Positions 34,000-46,620 are shown, counted from the first letter of the stretch. The stretch: 64,000 nucleotides of DNA from Balaenoptera acutorostrata (GCF_949987535.1 NC_080082.1:44827874-44891873), one strand, 5' to 3'. Notes: a model not told the origin generated them from the sequence alone. Numbers and translations are program-made.

Positions 34000-36600
34000 C
34001 TTGTATTTCTCTTGAGGAACTTAATTTGTCAGCAGGTGATGAAACTGTCCTGTGCGGGATGTGAGACCCCAGGCCACAGCCACCAGGACTTCCGGAGCTC
34101 TGAACCTCCACGTCAGGGGCCAAAAGCTCTCAGTAAACCACTTCTAAAGGAGCAGGTGACCTTTGGCACAAAGGCGGGCACAGACTCCCTCCTCGTCTGG
34201 CCTCCCTGACCCTGGACTTCCCTTGCAGCTTTCCCTGATTTCTCTGGTCTCCAAAGAGAGGGCCTCCACCACAACGCACCGAGATGGAAAAGGAAAGCTG
34301 GGACCCTCAAGCCCCCGGGGAGTGAGCGTTCCCTGCAGGGTTTCCTTAATGATGGTCGAGGGGGAGGTGTCTGGTCCTCCCCTGAGCCTCCTCCAACCCC
34401 TGAGACCAGCACAGTGTCTAGTAGACAGCAGGAGCTTAACATGGACTTGCTGAATCATAACCATGTGGCCTGCCGACCGTGCATGGTCTAGGCTCTGCCT
34501 CAGGAAGCATCCAGGAGCTGGAGCTGTTGGCCATGCTCATGGAAGAGACTCTGAGTCAGAGGAAATGAGACATTTTTGTTTGATTGGATTTTTACTCCTG
34601 GCTCAGTCTATAAACAGTAAACATTTAATTTCTTGTCTCACAATTACATTAAAAGGCAGATAAACCCTGATAAGCCTTCATCTGGCATTTCGGTTTCTGA
34701 TCGCCCTTTATCCTCTCTCTTACACACGTGTGCACACACAGTGAGTTTCTGGGGCAGGCAGGAGAAGACCGGGTGGGCACCCTGTCTCACTTGCCATCTC
34801 CGGCAGAGCGCCCAGGTCCGGCCGTGGAGCACCCTGCTCGACGAGGCAGGGCAGCAGGGCCAGTCATCTCACCCCTTTGGCCCAAGCTCTGGCTGGACCC
34901 TGACTCGTGGGACTTCTCAGGACCTTTGGTATATTCAGTGCTCTGCAGCTCTCCATATGGGGAGCAGCTTTTCCTAGATGTCATTAACTGTAAAAGGCCC
35001 AGCCCATCTTAGCCAATAAAGGAGGAGACAGGAAGCAAGGCCCCATCTGCCTCTGCAAAGGCCAGTGACATCCTACTGTGACATCTCTGTCCTGCCCTGT
35101 GAGAAGCAGCGGGGGTGCTGAGCACAGTCAGGGGTTCTCTTACCGGGGTTGGGGTCCTCCCGAGGACAGCCAGACCTAGAGGAAGCTCAAGCCACCACAG
35201 AGGGGAGAGACACAAGCTGCAGAGTCAGAACATCTGCTTTCTGAACACCACTCAGGTGCTCACCGGCTATGTGACCTCAGCTCAGCCCTCACCCTCCCTG
35301 GGCCTCAGCCCCCAGCCCCCAGGATACAAGCACAGCAAGATCAGATCTGCGGCCACATTGAGTCACTTCCTTATCACCAGTGACTGATGCCTTGGGAAAC
35401 AACCCCACAGTCTTTGGCGCACATTCCCTGCCCCTCCTGGGGCAGGCTGCACCATGGTGGGGCCACTGTAGCCTGCTGATGGCAGCTCAGTGGCCCAGTG
35501 CAGGGCTGCCTGTACCAGCCCAGAGCCTCCTTCTCCTTGTCCCATGGCTCACAAATGCAGGTCTTGTTTCACTTTCCATAAAGAAATATCCAGTCCCCGC
35601 CCCCAGCCAAGGACCCTCTCTTCCCAGGACCTCCCACAGGTCTTTCCCTCCTCCCTTCATGCATCTGGCCTTTCCCGGAATGCTAGTCCAAAGCCAGGGA
35701 GAGTCCAGGCTCCCCCTGCCAGGCTGTGCCCAGGGCTGTGCACATGAGCACCCCAGGGAACGTGCATGCCCGGAGGCGGGGTTGTTATCTGTCCCTGACT
35801 CCTCCGTCGCTCTGGAAGCTACCTGCCCTCCAAAGAGGGAGCCATTCTTCTCCACAGCATTCCTGGAAGGCCTGTGGCCTAAGCCAGACCAATCAGGCTC
35901 CTTCCCTGAGGCTTTTCCACCAGTACTAAGGAAGACAGGGCGCCTGTCTGCCCCTTCCAGCTTATGGCCGGGAGCTCGAGGCGGTGTGCCCAAGGAGAGC
36001 CACGCTGCCACGGGGGCAGAAGGAGAGGGAGGAGGGGCACCCAGTGCCGTCCCATGTCTCTGAGGCTCAGCTCCCCCCCGACCTTGCATCTAAGCTTACT
36101 CACCTAGGGCCCTGCTGCTCTCAGGGATCTCAGGCCACCCCCGAACACCTTCACCCTCCTGCCTCTGCCCAACAGGGAAGGGCCCTGGGGCCAGGGCGTG
36201 GGGGGGCCAGTCTCAGCAGGGAGCCTCAGACAAGGTTCTTCCCTCTCAGGCACAGCTTCCCCATCAGGAAAATGGCCATATTGCACCGGGTGGTCCTCAG
36301 GTGCCTTCCACACCCAGCGGGCAGCACAGCGTGCTGGTCGCAGCTCAAGCACCCAGCCAGGGCTGCTCAGGCTCCCCCACTTCCTGCTGTGGGGCTGGGA
36401 GTAAGAGGCTTGACAGCTCTGAGCCTCTGTTTCTTCCGTTATGAACCTCAGATGGAGTCAGGAAGATGGGATGAGCGGGGGCTTTCCACATGCTCAGCAC
36501 AATGCCCACTGGTGCTGAGACCCTGGCATGGAAAGCTGTTATCTCCCTGGCTCCCCCATACTCTGAGTATAAACCCCCATCGTGAGCTGGCAGCTCCCTC
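34000..36600. other. GC-rich sequence with no recognisable gene
   Basis: Long opposite-strand open frames (for example 227 codons plus and 200 codons minus near 35400-36090) overlap each other. They lack domains, have Pro/Ser/Gly-rich composition, and fit chance frames in GC-rich DNA. Confidence 0.45.
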
Positions 36601-36608
36601 TTTATTTG

Positions 36609-36646
36609 GTTTTTATATGAGGGATAGAAAATCATCAGGGCTGACA
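36609..36646 (+). repeat. Left arm of a 38-bp long-range inverted repeat
   Basis: Matches the reverse complement of 37376-37413 at 36 of 38 positions (begins 'gtttttatatgaggga'). The arms are about 730 bases apart. Homology stops on both sides. Confidence 0.9.
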
Positions 36647-36779
36647 TCAGGCTGAGGTCTGGGGCCTCCTATTTCCCAAATAAAGAGCTGAGACTCTAAG
36701 CTAGTAATGACTTTTCCATTCAACTGAAATGGCCATGGGAATATTAAAAACCTATTCCCACCCTGATAACCCCACCAAC

Positions 36780-37070
36780 ATGCATGAGCACATGCGTGCA
36801 TATACATGCTCACACACATGCTATCAGTACACACTCTCACACATGTGCCGTGTGTTTACACACATATCTACACACTCACGTACACATGTGCTCACACATG
36901 TGCATGTTCACACACCCACACATTCACACACATACTCCCACACTCACATGTACAAACATGCTCACACACAGGGGTACACACACAAATGATTACATATGTA
37001 CATACCAACGCACTCACATGCACACACAACATACACATGTATGCACACAAACACTTAAGTACACACACCT
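36780..37070. repeat. CA-rich minisatellite (degenerate)
   Basis: Irregular 'cacacatg', 'cactcacac' and 'tacacacac' units over about 290 bases. The His/Thr-rich open frames here are composition artefacts. Confidence 0.85.
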
Positions 37071-37375
37071 CCCCCCTCCTCTCCACTCAGAACATATTAG
37101 TTGCCTTTTCAGCTCAGTAAATCCCCTTTCTAAGCCCTCAGATGGGGGCGGGGGGTGGACATGATCACATTGAGATTTTATATGCCGAGTCCCAGCCCTG
37201 GAGTCAGTTTTCATGGCCAAGTTATAGACCTCTGCGATGGGAGTTTGTGGTGGAAGTGCAGACATAAGCTCAGCAGAAGAGGGGCAAGTGGGGCTGTGCT
37301 GGAGCAGCCTGGGGCAAAGGAGAGCCAGGCTTCAGCCCGTAACTCACAGGACACCCAGCATTGGAGAATTATGAA

Positions 37376-37413
37376 TGTGAGCCCTGATGATTTTATATCC
37401 CTCATATAAAAAC
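37376..37413 (-). repeat. Right arm of the 38-bp inverted repeat
   Basis: The reverse complement is the same as the left arm except at two positions. Together with the left arm it brackets the CA-rich minisatellite, and the whole span is about 805 bases. Confidence 0.9.
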
Positions 37414-38296
37414 TATTATATATTCTTCTAATGTCTGGTCTCAATTTCCTCTCAAATGAATGGAATTTCCATCCTATAATATATGGATTTGGTGTTCTGC
37501 TTGTGCTCTCCAAAAGCACAAAAGAATCTGCATACGCTAGCTTTCCCCATCACAGGGGCTACCGCCACCCCGCTGCCACACACACCCCTTATTTTCTTCA
37601 TCACTTCTTTATAAATCATGACCTTTCTGGTTGTTCCAGCTTCCTGCAGAAGTGCTGGACTTGCTCAGAAGGTGGGAGTAGGAAACTGCAACTCCCACTT
37701 CCGAAGGGAGGTGGGGGTTCCCTTGTCCCCAGAAACTCTGATTTTGTGGCCAAGAATGGCTGTCAGAGCAAGGGGCGACGAGCAGGGCTGAGGCAGAGGG
37801 TGCGACTGAGTCATTTCCCCTCAGATCTGGGTCCTGGGCAGGGTGGGCTTTCAAGGTGAAAGGTGGGGCAGGAAGCTGGCCAATCCCACAGGGACTTAGT
37901 AAGTAGGGTGAAGTCCTGGCAAGGCCAAGAGCAGAGCAACTCTGTTGGGTCAAGCGTCTCCCTCTCAGCCGTACACCCCATCCACAGGGGTGCAGGCCCA
38001 CGCAGGCCCTTCTAGGAAACCTTTCAGAATGACCCATCGGCCCCACTGCCACCCCGTCCACAACTGGCCCCATGTCCTTCTAGACTAGGGGTCGCAGACA
38101 GGCAGCGAGGACCCATATCCAGCCCATGGGTAGGTAGCCTTTATCTTGTGTATTTTATTTTTAATCATTGGAATCCACTGACAACATTTTAGAATTAGAT
38201 TTTCACACATAGATTTTTACCTTCTTTTGGAGAAGAGGCTCACATTCCTACAGGGCAACATCTGGCAGGAGTGATACGGCAGCCACCCCACTCCCC

Positions 38297-38351
38297 GCCG
38301 CCACACACACACGCACACACACACACACACACACACTCACACTCACACTCA
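38297..38351. repeat. (CA)n microsatellite
   Basis: A CA run with single interruptions, followed by 'ctcacactcacactc' units. Confidence 0.9.
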
Positions 38352-39267
38352 GTGCCCTTGGCGTGTGACTTCTTATGGTGTGGAAGAGCCCATCGGGGCC
38401 TCATGTGCTGCAGCCACCCTGCCCTACCAGGCCTGACACAGAGCCTTCCCAGTGCTCACAGGAGCCCCAACCTCATGACCCTGTGTCTCAAGAAGAGGAC
38501 AGCTGACCCGGGGCTGGCACCTCTGCCAGTCTATTCTAGACACGACAGTGCCCAGCTTCTCACTACCGTCCCTGGAGACTACCTGCAGCTTCCACAGAGC
38601 CCTGCTCTCCTGCCCAAGAGCCCAGGAAGGAGGGGCAGGCCCTAAGGCCATGGGCCAATCTCTGCCCCAACTCCTTCCTTCCCTCCCTCTCATGAAAAAC
38701 AGCACTCAGCGCTCACCAGTGTTCTGAGGATGTCCAGTGTCATCCCACTTCACCCAGACAGCAGCTGTGGGGAGTGGGCGTGGCCCGGACAGTCTGATGA
38801 GCGGACACTCCTGGGAGGCCTCCAGCCCCAAACATCCCCCTGACCTGCACATACTCTCGCTTTAGGGTTAAGTGTTGCTGCCTTCCTCTCCTTCACTAAT
38901 GGCGTTGGACCTTGGGGACAGGGCTGCCCCTGCTATACGCAACTGGGTTGGGGACACCAATGTTCAAGCAGGACACACATGTTAGGTTTTGGACAAACTT
39001 GCCCAGAGTGTCAGAGGGAGGCCATTCTCTGACACTCTGCAGGACTGAACACAGTCACATGATGTCTAACTGCGAGAGGCTAGGATTACACTTCTCCATG
39101 TGCCCAGGGGGAGAAGCAGGCTGGAAACAGGCAGCCACAGAGGGTCACCCAGCAAATCAGAAGCACTTCTGTGTCTGGGACTCCAGTCCCCTCCCTCCAG
39201 GCCCAGACCCGGGGCTCTCTGCAGAGACTTCCTGCCACCTTAAAAATGCTTTTGAGAGGAGTGACGC

Positions 39268-39331
39268 CATATATATATGACATTTTATTTTATATATGTG
39301 TGTGTATGTACGTGTGTATACATGTATGTAT
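39268..39331. repeat. TA/TG-rich simple repeat
   Basis: 'atatatatat' then 'tatgtgtgtgtatgta' with variants. Confidence 0.8.
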
Positions 39332-40873
39332 TTTTTTAAGAAGAGGGGTAATTTGTTATAAACTGTATATTCAAAATAAAGTTCAGAATATATTGCCCCA
39401 ATGAAGAATCCTGGGAGAAAATGTTACCCTTTCCTTTCTATGGAACATTTAGGTTTAGAAAGGTCTCAAACTCCAGTGCCTTCACAGAGGGCAGTCAAGT
39501 TCCATAAACGATTGCAGCAGGGTGGTGTAGGAAATAGGGAGGAGTCAGGTCTGTGTACTCAAGAAGACAAAAGGCCACAAAGACACAGTCAATGTCAGCA
39601 GTGTCCTGGGGCAAGGGCCACAAGGTGTTTATGGTGACATCACTGGAGAATAGGCATATATCAACGACACTTAATTGTCGAGAAATGTACCCACTGTGGA
39701 GGATGCTCCTGGAAGAATGGCTACGTGAGGATGGCAACTTCTCAGAGATGAGGTGAGTCATTAAACAACTGAGCTGCACATGCTGGGGGGACCATCTGAA
39801 TACAGAGGGCCGTACAGACCCTGAACACCTGTTTGGGACCCATGAGGCAGGCTTGATGGCCCGTTCTAATTTGCGCCAGGGACCTTGGCTAAACTCTCAA
39901 GTCACAAGACTCTGATGGCCAACCCTACCCCCAGCCCCTGGCCTAGGCAAGACAGTGGATCCTGTGGGGAGGCACTGCAGGCCAGGTTGGAAGAGGGCTG
40001 TGCCTTGCCAGGCCCAGGTGGGTGAGGGGTGGGGACTAACAATTTCTTCTCATTAGGAGCCCAGAGGTTCCTAAGTGGCTCCACCTGAGGTTTCCTGGGA
40101 AGCAATCTCGTTTGTCAGGAAGCTGACAGACGGCAGAGACTTAGCCATGGTTCAGAGCCAGGTCCTAGAGCAAGGGCTGGCTGCGAAAAGACCTCCACCC
40201 CCACTTCTAGTCTCAGGTGCCCACATCTGGGAAGCCAAGACCAGGAGGAGCATCCAGCTCTGGCCAGCGCCTCCACCTGGTGCCTGGCCCCTGACTACCT
40301 CCATGTGTCCCCTGACCATCTAAGAGAGAATGACAGCTAGCTGTTGCTCTGCCTAGAACCCTACAGGTGCCTTTTGACCATGGCGGTCACAGCCCTCCGG
40401 TGCCCGAGGCGGCCTGGTTCCCCAAAGGACCACCCAGCCCCTCCACCCATCCTCTGCAGCATCTGAGTAACCGGCCCCCTCTCCTAAAACCCCTCACCTA
40501 ATCACACCCCAGCTCTGCTCCCAGAAGGAACACTTTGAAGCTTATGCGGGACTCTCCTCTCTGCATCAAGAAGCTCCATGGGGCCAGAACTGCAGTCAGA
40601 GGCTGCTGGTTTGCCGCAGGGTCATGCAACCTAACTGTAGACACAGACCCTACCCCTCACCAGCCCTGCCCCTCACCATGCCCCCTTCACTCTCTGAGCT
40701 CCAGCCACGCGGCATCCTTGGAGCTCCTCTAAATGCCCAGAGCCCTCCTGCCACAGAGCCTGGGCACCTTTGCCCCCCACCTCTGCACACGCCCCACCCC
40801 TAACCTTCTTGCCCCCTCCCCCTCCTCTGTACATCCCACGCCCGCCCCACAGTCTTCCTGTTCTTCCCAGTCT

Positions 40874-41069
40874 CTTAGTGGTTCTCAGCTCCCCAGCGAA
40901 CACAACAATGTCTCGAGACACTGTTGGCTGTCAGAACTGGGGAAATCTTACTGGCCCTTAGTGGATAGAGGCTAGGAGTACTGCTAACCATCCTGCCACT
41001 CATAGGACAGGCCCAGCAAAGAAGTACCCAGCCCAGAATGCCAGGAGTGCTAAGGTCTAGAAACCCTGC
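40874..41069 (+). mobile_element. MER5A-like hAT-Charlie DNA transposon
   Basis: 'agtggttctcagct' at the left, 'gtctcgagacactgttgg', 'cagaactggggaaat', 'gctaaccatcctgcc' and 'ggtctagaaaccctg' at the right follow MER5A end to end. The ends form an imperfect inverted repeat. It is non-autonomous with no coding capacity. Confidence 0.8.
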
Positions 41070-42830
41070 CATAGGCCACTTCGTCCAGCACCACCTTTCA
41101 GACCCTGCAGCTTGCCTGTCTGCCCCCTTCCCCCAAGCCGTGGCCTCTCCCTCCCACACAGCTCCCTGGCACAGCAGGTGGGCGTCACTGAGGACTGAAG
41201 TCACAGGGAAGGCTGCAGAGGGCAGGTGCAGGACCTGCTTCTGAAGGATGATGCGTCTGAGGCAGGAGGAAGGGATGGACAGCGTGGTGGGTCGGGCCTG
41301 GGAGCCCGCGAGCCCAGCCCAGAGGCAAGGGCAGGCTCATCTGGACACAGAGAGGCTCATGCATGCTGAGGGTGGGAGGCTTACAGGAGCTTGTCTAAGG
41401 CTCAGCCACCTGTGCCCGCCATGGTGGAGGAGCCCCGCTGGGGGTGGGAGGAGGCCTGTGAGAGCAGCACCGGCCATTCCAGCCGCCCAGGGCCATAGCT
41501 CCATCCAGACGGGCCCACCAAGCTGCTGGCAAGAAGTGTGCTCCCAGGAACAGAGCAGCTCCCTGCCCTAACCCCCAGACCCGGCCATGGCTTACTTCCC
41601 CATCATTCCCATGAAACCCCAAGCCCATCCTCTGGAGATGCTGACTGTGTGACAAGTCCAGGCATGCAAGGAAGCCCCCCTCTTGGACGCCTGTCTCCCT
41701 AGGGAACAAGGCCCCTCAGTGCCTGTGACCATGAGGAAAAGAAGGCCAGGGGGTGACATCTCCACCTTGCCCTAACTGGTCCTTGCATGCCCCAGCCCCA
41801 TCCCACTGGCCATGGCACAGGTCTGGCCTGAGCTACCACTCTCTCAGGTACTAAGCAGGTTAGGGGGATGCAGCTTCAGCCGACAGTGTGAAACGGGCAG
41901 GGTCCTGAGGTCTGGGCAACTCTGGGTGCACACTGGGCCAGCTACCCCAGCATGGGGTTGAGAATATCACAGATCAGCTGGTCTGGGGCTTCAGTCCCAT
42001 GAACTGGCAAGTCTCCTGGGCCACTCAGGGCTCACCAGTTCAGTCAGTGGGTTCCCAGGTGCTTCAACTTGTTTTTGTTAATTAGTTGATAAATTCAACA
42101 ACTACTCACTAGACATCTACCATGTGCTGGGACTGGACAAAGGACAAACTTCCAAAGCCACTGCTTGTTCCAGAGGAAGAGAGAGATAACGAGTGAACAG
42201 TGAATATATAAGAGTCAGTGAATGGGGTGGGGTGGGGATTCTACTTTGGCTATGGTGGTCAAGAAAAGCCTCTTGGGGAAGATGACAAGTTGAGAAGGAG
42301 CCAATCTCAGGAAGATCTGTGGATGAACCATTCCAGGCACAGAAAAAAGCACGTGCAAAGGCCCTGAGGCAAAAGTAAACGTGGAGCACAGAGGAGAGGC
42401 TTGGGTGGGGTTCTAGGTACCCTTGCCCTGGTCAGCCCACATATGCTGTACACTCTTTGCTCAGGGACCATGTGGCCTCCCTGATCTCTGACAGTAGCCC
42501 TTGTCTCCTGGTACAGAGGAAGAATGGAGCAAAGGGCAGGTGGCCCCAGAAACTCGGAAAAACACAGCCTGCCAATCACCAATGCTTGCTAGGGCAGAGG
42601 AGCTGCCCAGAGAGGGAGCTGGACCCCAGCTCATGCTCCTCCCAGCCCTGGGCCCTGGGCAACTGCCCACCTGCCTTCTGTGTCTGCTCCACCCATCCCT
42701 TACATCTTCATGCTAAGGCTCAGCTCTCCCCAGAGCCTTCCTGGCAGGAAGGACTATGGGCAGGAAGGGAGGGAGGGAGTCATCATCTCTAACTCATCAT
42801 TCTCCTTAATATGCTTTCATTCTTCAGCTT
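41070..42830. other. GC-rich sequence, no gene recognised
   Basis: A block at 42255-42375 ('aagcctcttggggaag', 'cattccaggcacag', 'aaaggccctgaggcaaaa') resembles several others in this window. No exon recognised. Confidence 0.4.
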
Positions 42831-42984
42831 AATTCAGTGAGAATTGAGCACCTACTATGGGCAAGGCTCTCTGCTAGGTCTTCTGGAGGGAGGGTGGATA
42901 CAGTGACGACCACACCAGAAAAGGAGAGATTAAGTCAGTTTCATGAGTCAGAGACATTTCCTAGAATAGATGCCATCTATTGTT

Positions 42985-43215
42985 GTTGTTACATAGAGCT
43001 TCTCTCTGTCAGAGACTGTTCTAAGTGCATTACATGTGTTAACTCATTCAGTCCTTACAACAACCCTATGAAGTGGATACTATTATCCTCATTTTATAAA
43101 TAAGAAAAGAGAAGCACAGAGAAGCTAAGCAACTTGTCCAAGGTCGCAGAGCTGGTGAGTGGTGGAACCTGGATTTGGACCAGGCATTCTGGCTTCAGAG
43201 CCCAGGCTCCTACCT
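42985..43215 (-). repeat. MIR SINE, antisense, well preserved
   Basis: 'gttctaagtgcattacatg', 'taactcattcagtccttac', 'ctcattttataaataag', 'agctaagcaacttgtcc', 'cgcagagctggtgagtgg' give the full antisense MIR. Confidence 0.85.
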
Positions 43216-43619
43216 TCCATGCCCTGATGCCTCTTAGAATATGGCATTTGAGCTTGGCCTTGAAAGATGGGTAGGATATGACAGGTGGAGCCAGAGTTTG
43301 CCAAAGAGAGAAAGGGCGGAGCCAGCACAAGAAAGGCTCCCATATGGGAAAGTCAACCCGTAGCTGCACCTGAGGTGGAAGCAGAGGCTGGGCTCTCTGA
43401 GAGAGTAATGGTGTCTGTCCTGCAAGGGCCGACAGCAAGGAGGCTCTCTGGGCTTGGAGCCTGGTCACATCCCCCACACAGGCCCCCGTTTTCCCCTCCC
43501 TGGTTTACCAGCAACTCCTGCCATCAGGAACAGCCACAGCTTCACCTGCCCTGTGCTCTGCTGAGTTTCTCACCTGACCCTGTCCCTGAGCCCTCAGACA
43601 AGGCAGCCGGGTAGGGGCT

Positions 43620-43690
43620 GTTATGGTGCCTACTTTACAGATGAGGAAACCGAGGCTTAGGCAGGCTGAGAAAGCTGCCTCTCACAGAGC
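43620..43690 (-). repeat. MIR-like fragment, antisense
   Basis: 'actttacagatgaggaaac' and 'cgaggcttaggcagg' match the antisense MIR core. Confidence 0.5.
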
Positions 43691-43859
43691 TTTGCGGGGC
43701 TAGGTCAGGGCGCTTACCCTGTGTTGCAGAGCCCGAAGCTCACAGGGCCCTCCCGAGCAGCCCTCTGAGACTTCCTCTGTCCTGCTTCCCTCTCCCCACT
43801 CCCTGAACAGGGCTCGCCTGCCAGCAACACAGAGCCACTCACAACCTTGATAGCTCCAG

Positions 43860-44290
43860 CCTGCAGAAATAGAGGAAAGTGATGGCCATGTGAATCACTT
43901 TTATGACACTTATAAGAGAGTCGTAATTAATTTCCCAAATGCACGTAAGACTCGGGATAGATTGGGTGCTATTCACGGACTGCACGATCCTGGGACAATT
44001 TTAGGCAAATGAACAGACAGTATTATTTGCTTTTCTAACTACTGCCTGGTGCATTCTGGTCTTGATGATGGCATTTCCAAAGCAATTTCAGAAAGAGATT
44101 AGAGAAGTAACATTTTTAATCTTTAGGAAAAACCAAGATGTGAGGGAGATTTAATGTCTGGGTTCTTATTTGGGGCGGGGAGGTGGGTGTGGACAGTTAG
44201 CACTATGTTTTCTAGAGTTAGGGCAAAATGTAGCACCAAATAAAACCACAAAATCGCTTACTGTGTAAATGGCTACATTATCTCTAATTA
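43860..44290. promoter_or_regulatory. Candidate conserved non-coding element
   Basis: An AT-balanced, non-repetitive block in a GC-rich setting. It carries 'gtcgtaattaatttccc' (about 43920) and 'tctctaattactcttac' (about 44280), cores of homeodomain sites. It lacks repeat signatures and open frames. Conservation could not be tested here, so this is inference only. Confidence 0.3.
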
Positions 44291-44561
44291 CTCTTACTTA
44301 GGCTACGTGCCCCCACGCCAACCTCGAGAGAGAAAGAAAAGGAGTCCACCTACGGATGGGGGCAGAATCATCAGGGCAGCTGTGCTGAAGACCACCACTC
44401 ACCAGGAGGATTGGGGACCCTAGGAGAAGCCCCTACCCCACCCGCATGGTCTGGGATTCCACTGTAGAGAGGTACACTTCTCAAGTGATGCAAATACTCT
44501 CAGGGATAGTGGTCACTTTAGTGAAAAACAGACTGGACCTTAACTTGGTGGAGAAGGAGGG

Positions 44562-45288
44562 TGTGATACCAAAAAGAAATAGATATTTGGTCTTTGTCCA
44601 TAGTTGCTGACACACAGTTTCTAAAACTCTTGGAATCTCAGGATTCGACTGCCTCCTGGGGACCCCTAGATGGAGGGCTGGTCAGGAAAGACCAAGCCTT
44701 GAATAGAAAGTTGGAGACTTCAGCCTCTTCCCGCCCTTCTGGGAGGGGAGCAGGGCTGGAGATTGAGTTAATCATCAGTGGCCAGTGATTTACTCAATCA
44801 CGCCTACATAATGGAACCTCTCTAAAAACTTCCAAAGGAAGGGGTTTGGAGAGCTTCTGGGTTGGTGAACGCATCCGCATGCTGGGAGGGTGGTGCGCTC
44901 AGAGAGCGTGGAACCTCACTGCACTCTCCCACACCTTGCCCTACGCATCTCTTCCATTTGGCTGTTCCTGAGTTGCATCCTTCTTAACAAACCAGTAATA
45001 GTAAGTAAAGCACTTTCCTGAGTTCTGTGAACCAGTCTAGCACATTTTCAAACCAAAGGAGGGAGTCTTGGGAACTCCCAATTTGTAGTCAGAAGTACAG
45101 GTGGCCCAGGACTTGTGACTGACATCTGAGGTGAGGGCAGTCTTGTGGGGCTGAGCCCTTAGCCCGTGAGGTCTGCACTGACTAACTCTGGGTAGTTAGT
45201 GTCAGACTTGAATGGAATTGTAGGACACCCAGTTGGTATCTGGAGAGTTGGAGAACTAGTTGGCATGGAGAAAAAAATTTCCCACACA
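44562..45288 (+). mobile_element. ERVL-type LTR
   Basis: Starts 'tgtgatacc' and ends 'cccacaca', so it has TG...CA ends and is about 727 bases long. Near 44985 'aacaaaccagtaatag' sits where this LTR class has its polyadenylation signal; the signal itself appears decayed. 'ctgagttctgtgaaccag' and 'gtgtcagacttgaatgg' are class-typical. A primer-binding-site-like sequence follows directly. Confidence 0.7.
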
Positions 45289-45290
45289 TT

Positions 45291-45306
45291 TGGTGTCAGA
45301 AGTGCT
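45291..45306 (+). other. Retroviral primer-binding site remnant (tRNA-Leu type)
   Basis: 'tggtgtcagaagtg' lies two bases after the LTR. ERVL elements use a Leu-tRNA primer with this sequence, which fits the orientation. No recognisable gag or pol sequence follows, so this is a truncated provirus. Confidence 0.6.
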
Positions 45307-45309
45307 GGT

Positions 45310-46620
45310 TGTTAAAAAAACAGTTCATAAAGGGAGAAAGAAATCCAGAACGCACCCTGAAAAGACAAAAAGGGGCCAGGTGGCAGCATCGCAGGAAGGA
45401 AGGACAAACAAGGTGGCATAGGCTTGATTGATGTTGGGCAGACAGGCATTGTGCCAAGGGAGGGCAGAGCAGCGGGAGAGGGGAACGTGAGAGGTCAGTG
45501 GACACCCCCTCACACCCTTCACTCGGCATTCACCACCCAGCCAATGCCAGCCCCTGCATCTCAGCCCAAGGGCAATTTCTGGTCACAGGAGAGTGCTAGC
45601 CCAGGGCTCACAGCGGAACAGAGCAGAGGGGCCCTGGATTGAATGTCCCCAGGAGCAGCCTTCGTCCAATAATGCCCAGGAGCTGGTGGATAAACACCCA
45701 GCTTCCCCACCCTTCAGGCAAGACCACTTTGACGCCTGTTCCACAGCATCTCCCAGAGCTGCTCAGGGTTTGAGCCCCAGTTACCCACAGCAGTAACCTG
45801 CTTACTGGCCTCTCTGCCTTCACGGGCTCACTCCTCTTCCCTACCAGCACTCCCTGGGTCTACTCCAAAGTCAACTCCTTGCACTGACGTTCTCACCTCT
45901 GGGTCTGCTTCTGGGGAAACCCAGCAAGAGACAGGCTCTCCAAATGACCCATCTCGGGTCACATGCCCATCTCACTATTGCTAGAGAGGTATTGTATTTA
46001 TTGGCCAGATCTGGGCCACAGGTGGCCTGAGATTCCCTGCTGGACAGGGCAGTAAAGAGCAACTGAAAATTTACGGTGAGGGAGGGAAGGGCATTCCAAA
46101 CGGAGGGGTCAGTGTGAGCAAAGGTGTGGAAGTGAGGGACGGCCCAGGGAATGACAGGAGCCAGGTGGTGACAGAGGATGGGTTTATGGCAAAGGAGGCT
46201 GGGACTGGTGAGGAGGGGTAAGTTGTGAAGGATCTCATGCGGAAATGGGAGTAGCCTGCAGAAGGGGTTGGACCGATATTGTCTGAGGTCTCCTCTAGCT
46301 CTGAAGTGTTGTGGGGCTGGGGTGGTGTCAGGAAATGATTAGGGTGAAAGTGAGAGCTTGGTGCTAATCAGGGGAAGGTCATAGGTCACATTCTTTAAGG
46401 ATCCCCATGGTCAGTCCCCCCGACATAGCTTAGGGGGCAGATGTGGGTGAGAGTGTGGCTGAATCAATGCACCTCTTCTAGGATGACACCAGCCAGCACT
46501 GAGCACAGTTTGGGATGGGATGGGGTGAGAGCCCAGGCCCCAGGCTGAGCCTCAGGCAAAAGCCGGGGTCACCTTCAAGGGCATTGGTACTTTCTGGTGA
46601 AGAGGCTGCCCAGGGGAGGC
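45310..46620. other. No gene recognised
   Basis: A block at about 46080-46280 ('gggcattccaaacggagg', 'gtgagcaaaggtgtgg', 'gaaggatctcatgcgg') resembles other blocks in the window and is probably an old repeat. Confidence 0.4.

Larger units (their letters stand above)
37420..40870. other. Unique and GC-rich sequence, no gene recognised
   Basis: Contains a CA run (38300-38350) and a TA/TG run (39268-39331). A donor-like 'gaggtgagtc' near 39750 follows a 68-codon open frame. No matching exon structure was found. Confidence 0.4.

Noticed and set aside
35380..36655. Open frames of 200-227 codons on opposite strands
   Set aside because: They overlap on opposite strands, have Pro/Ser/Gly-rich composition, no domains, no start context and no splice evidence.
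36780..37070. CRISPR-like regular repeats
   Set aside because: Units are irregular, there are no unique spacers of constant length, and the genome is mammalian.
36784..37164. His/Thr-rich frames resembling histidine-rich proteins
   Set aside because: They come from reading the CA-rich minisatellite in three frames.
39553..39760. Short frame ending near a 'gaggtgagtc' donor, with a small palindrome at about 39664
   Set aside because: Single weak donor, no acceptor or homology. The palindrome is short and isolated.
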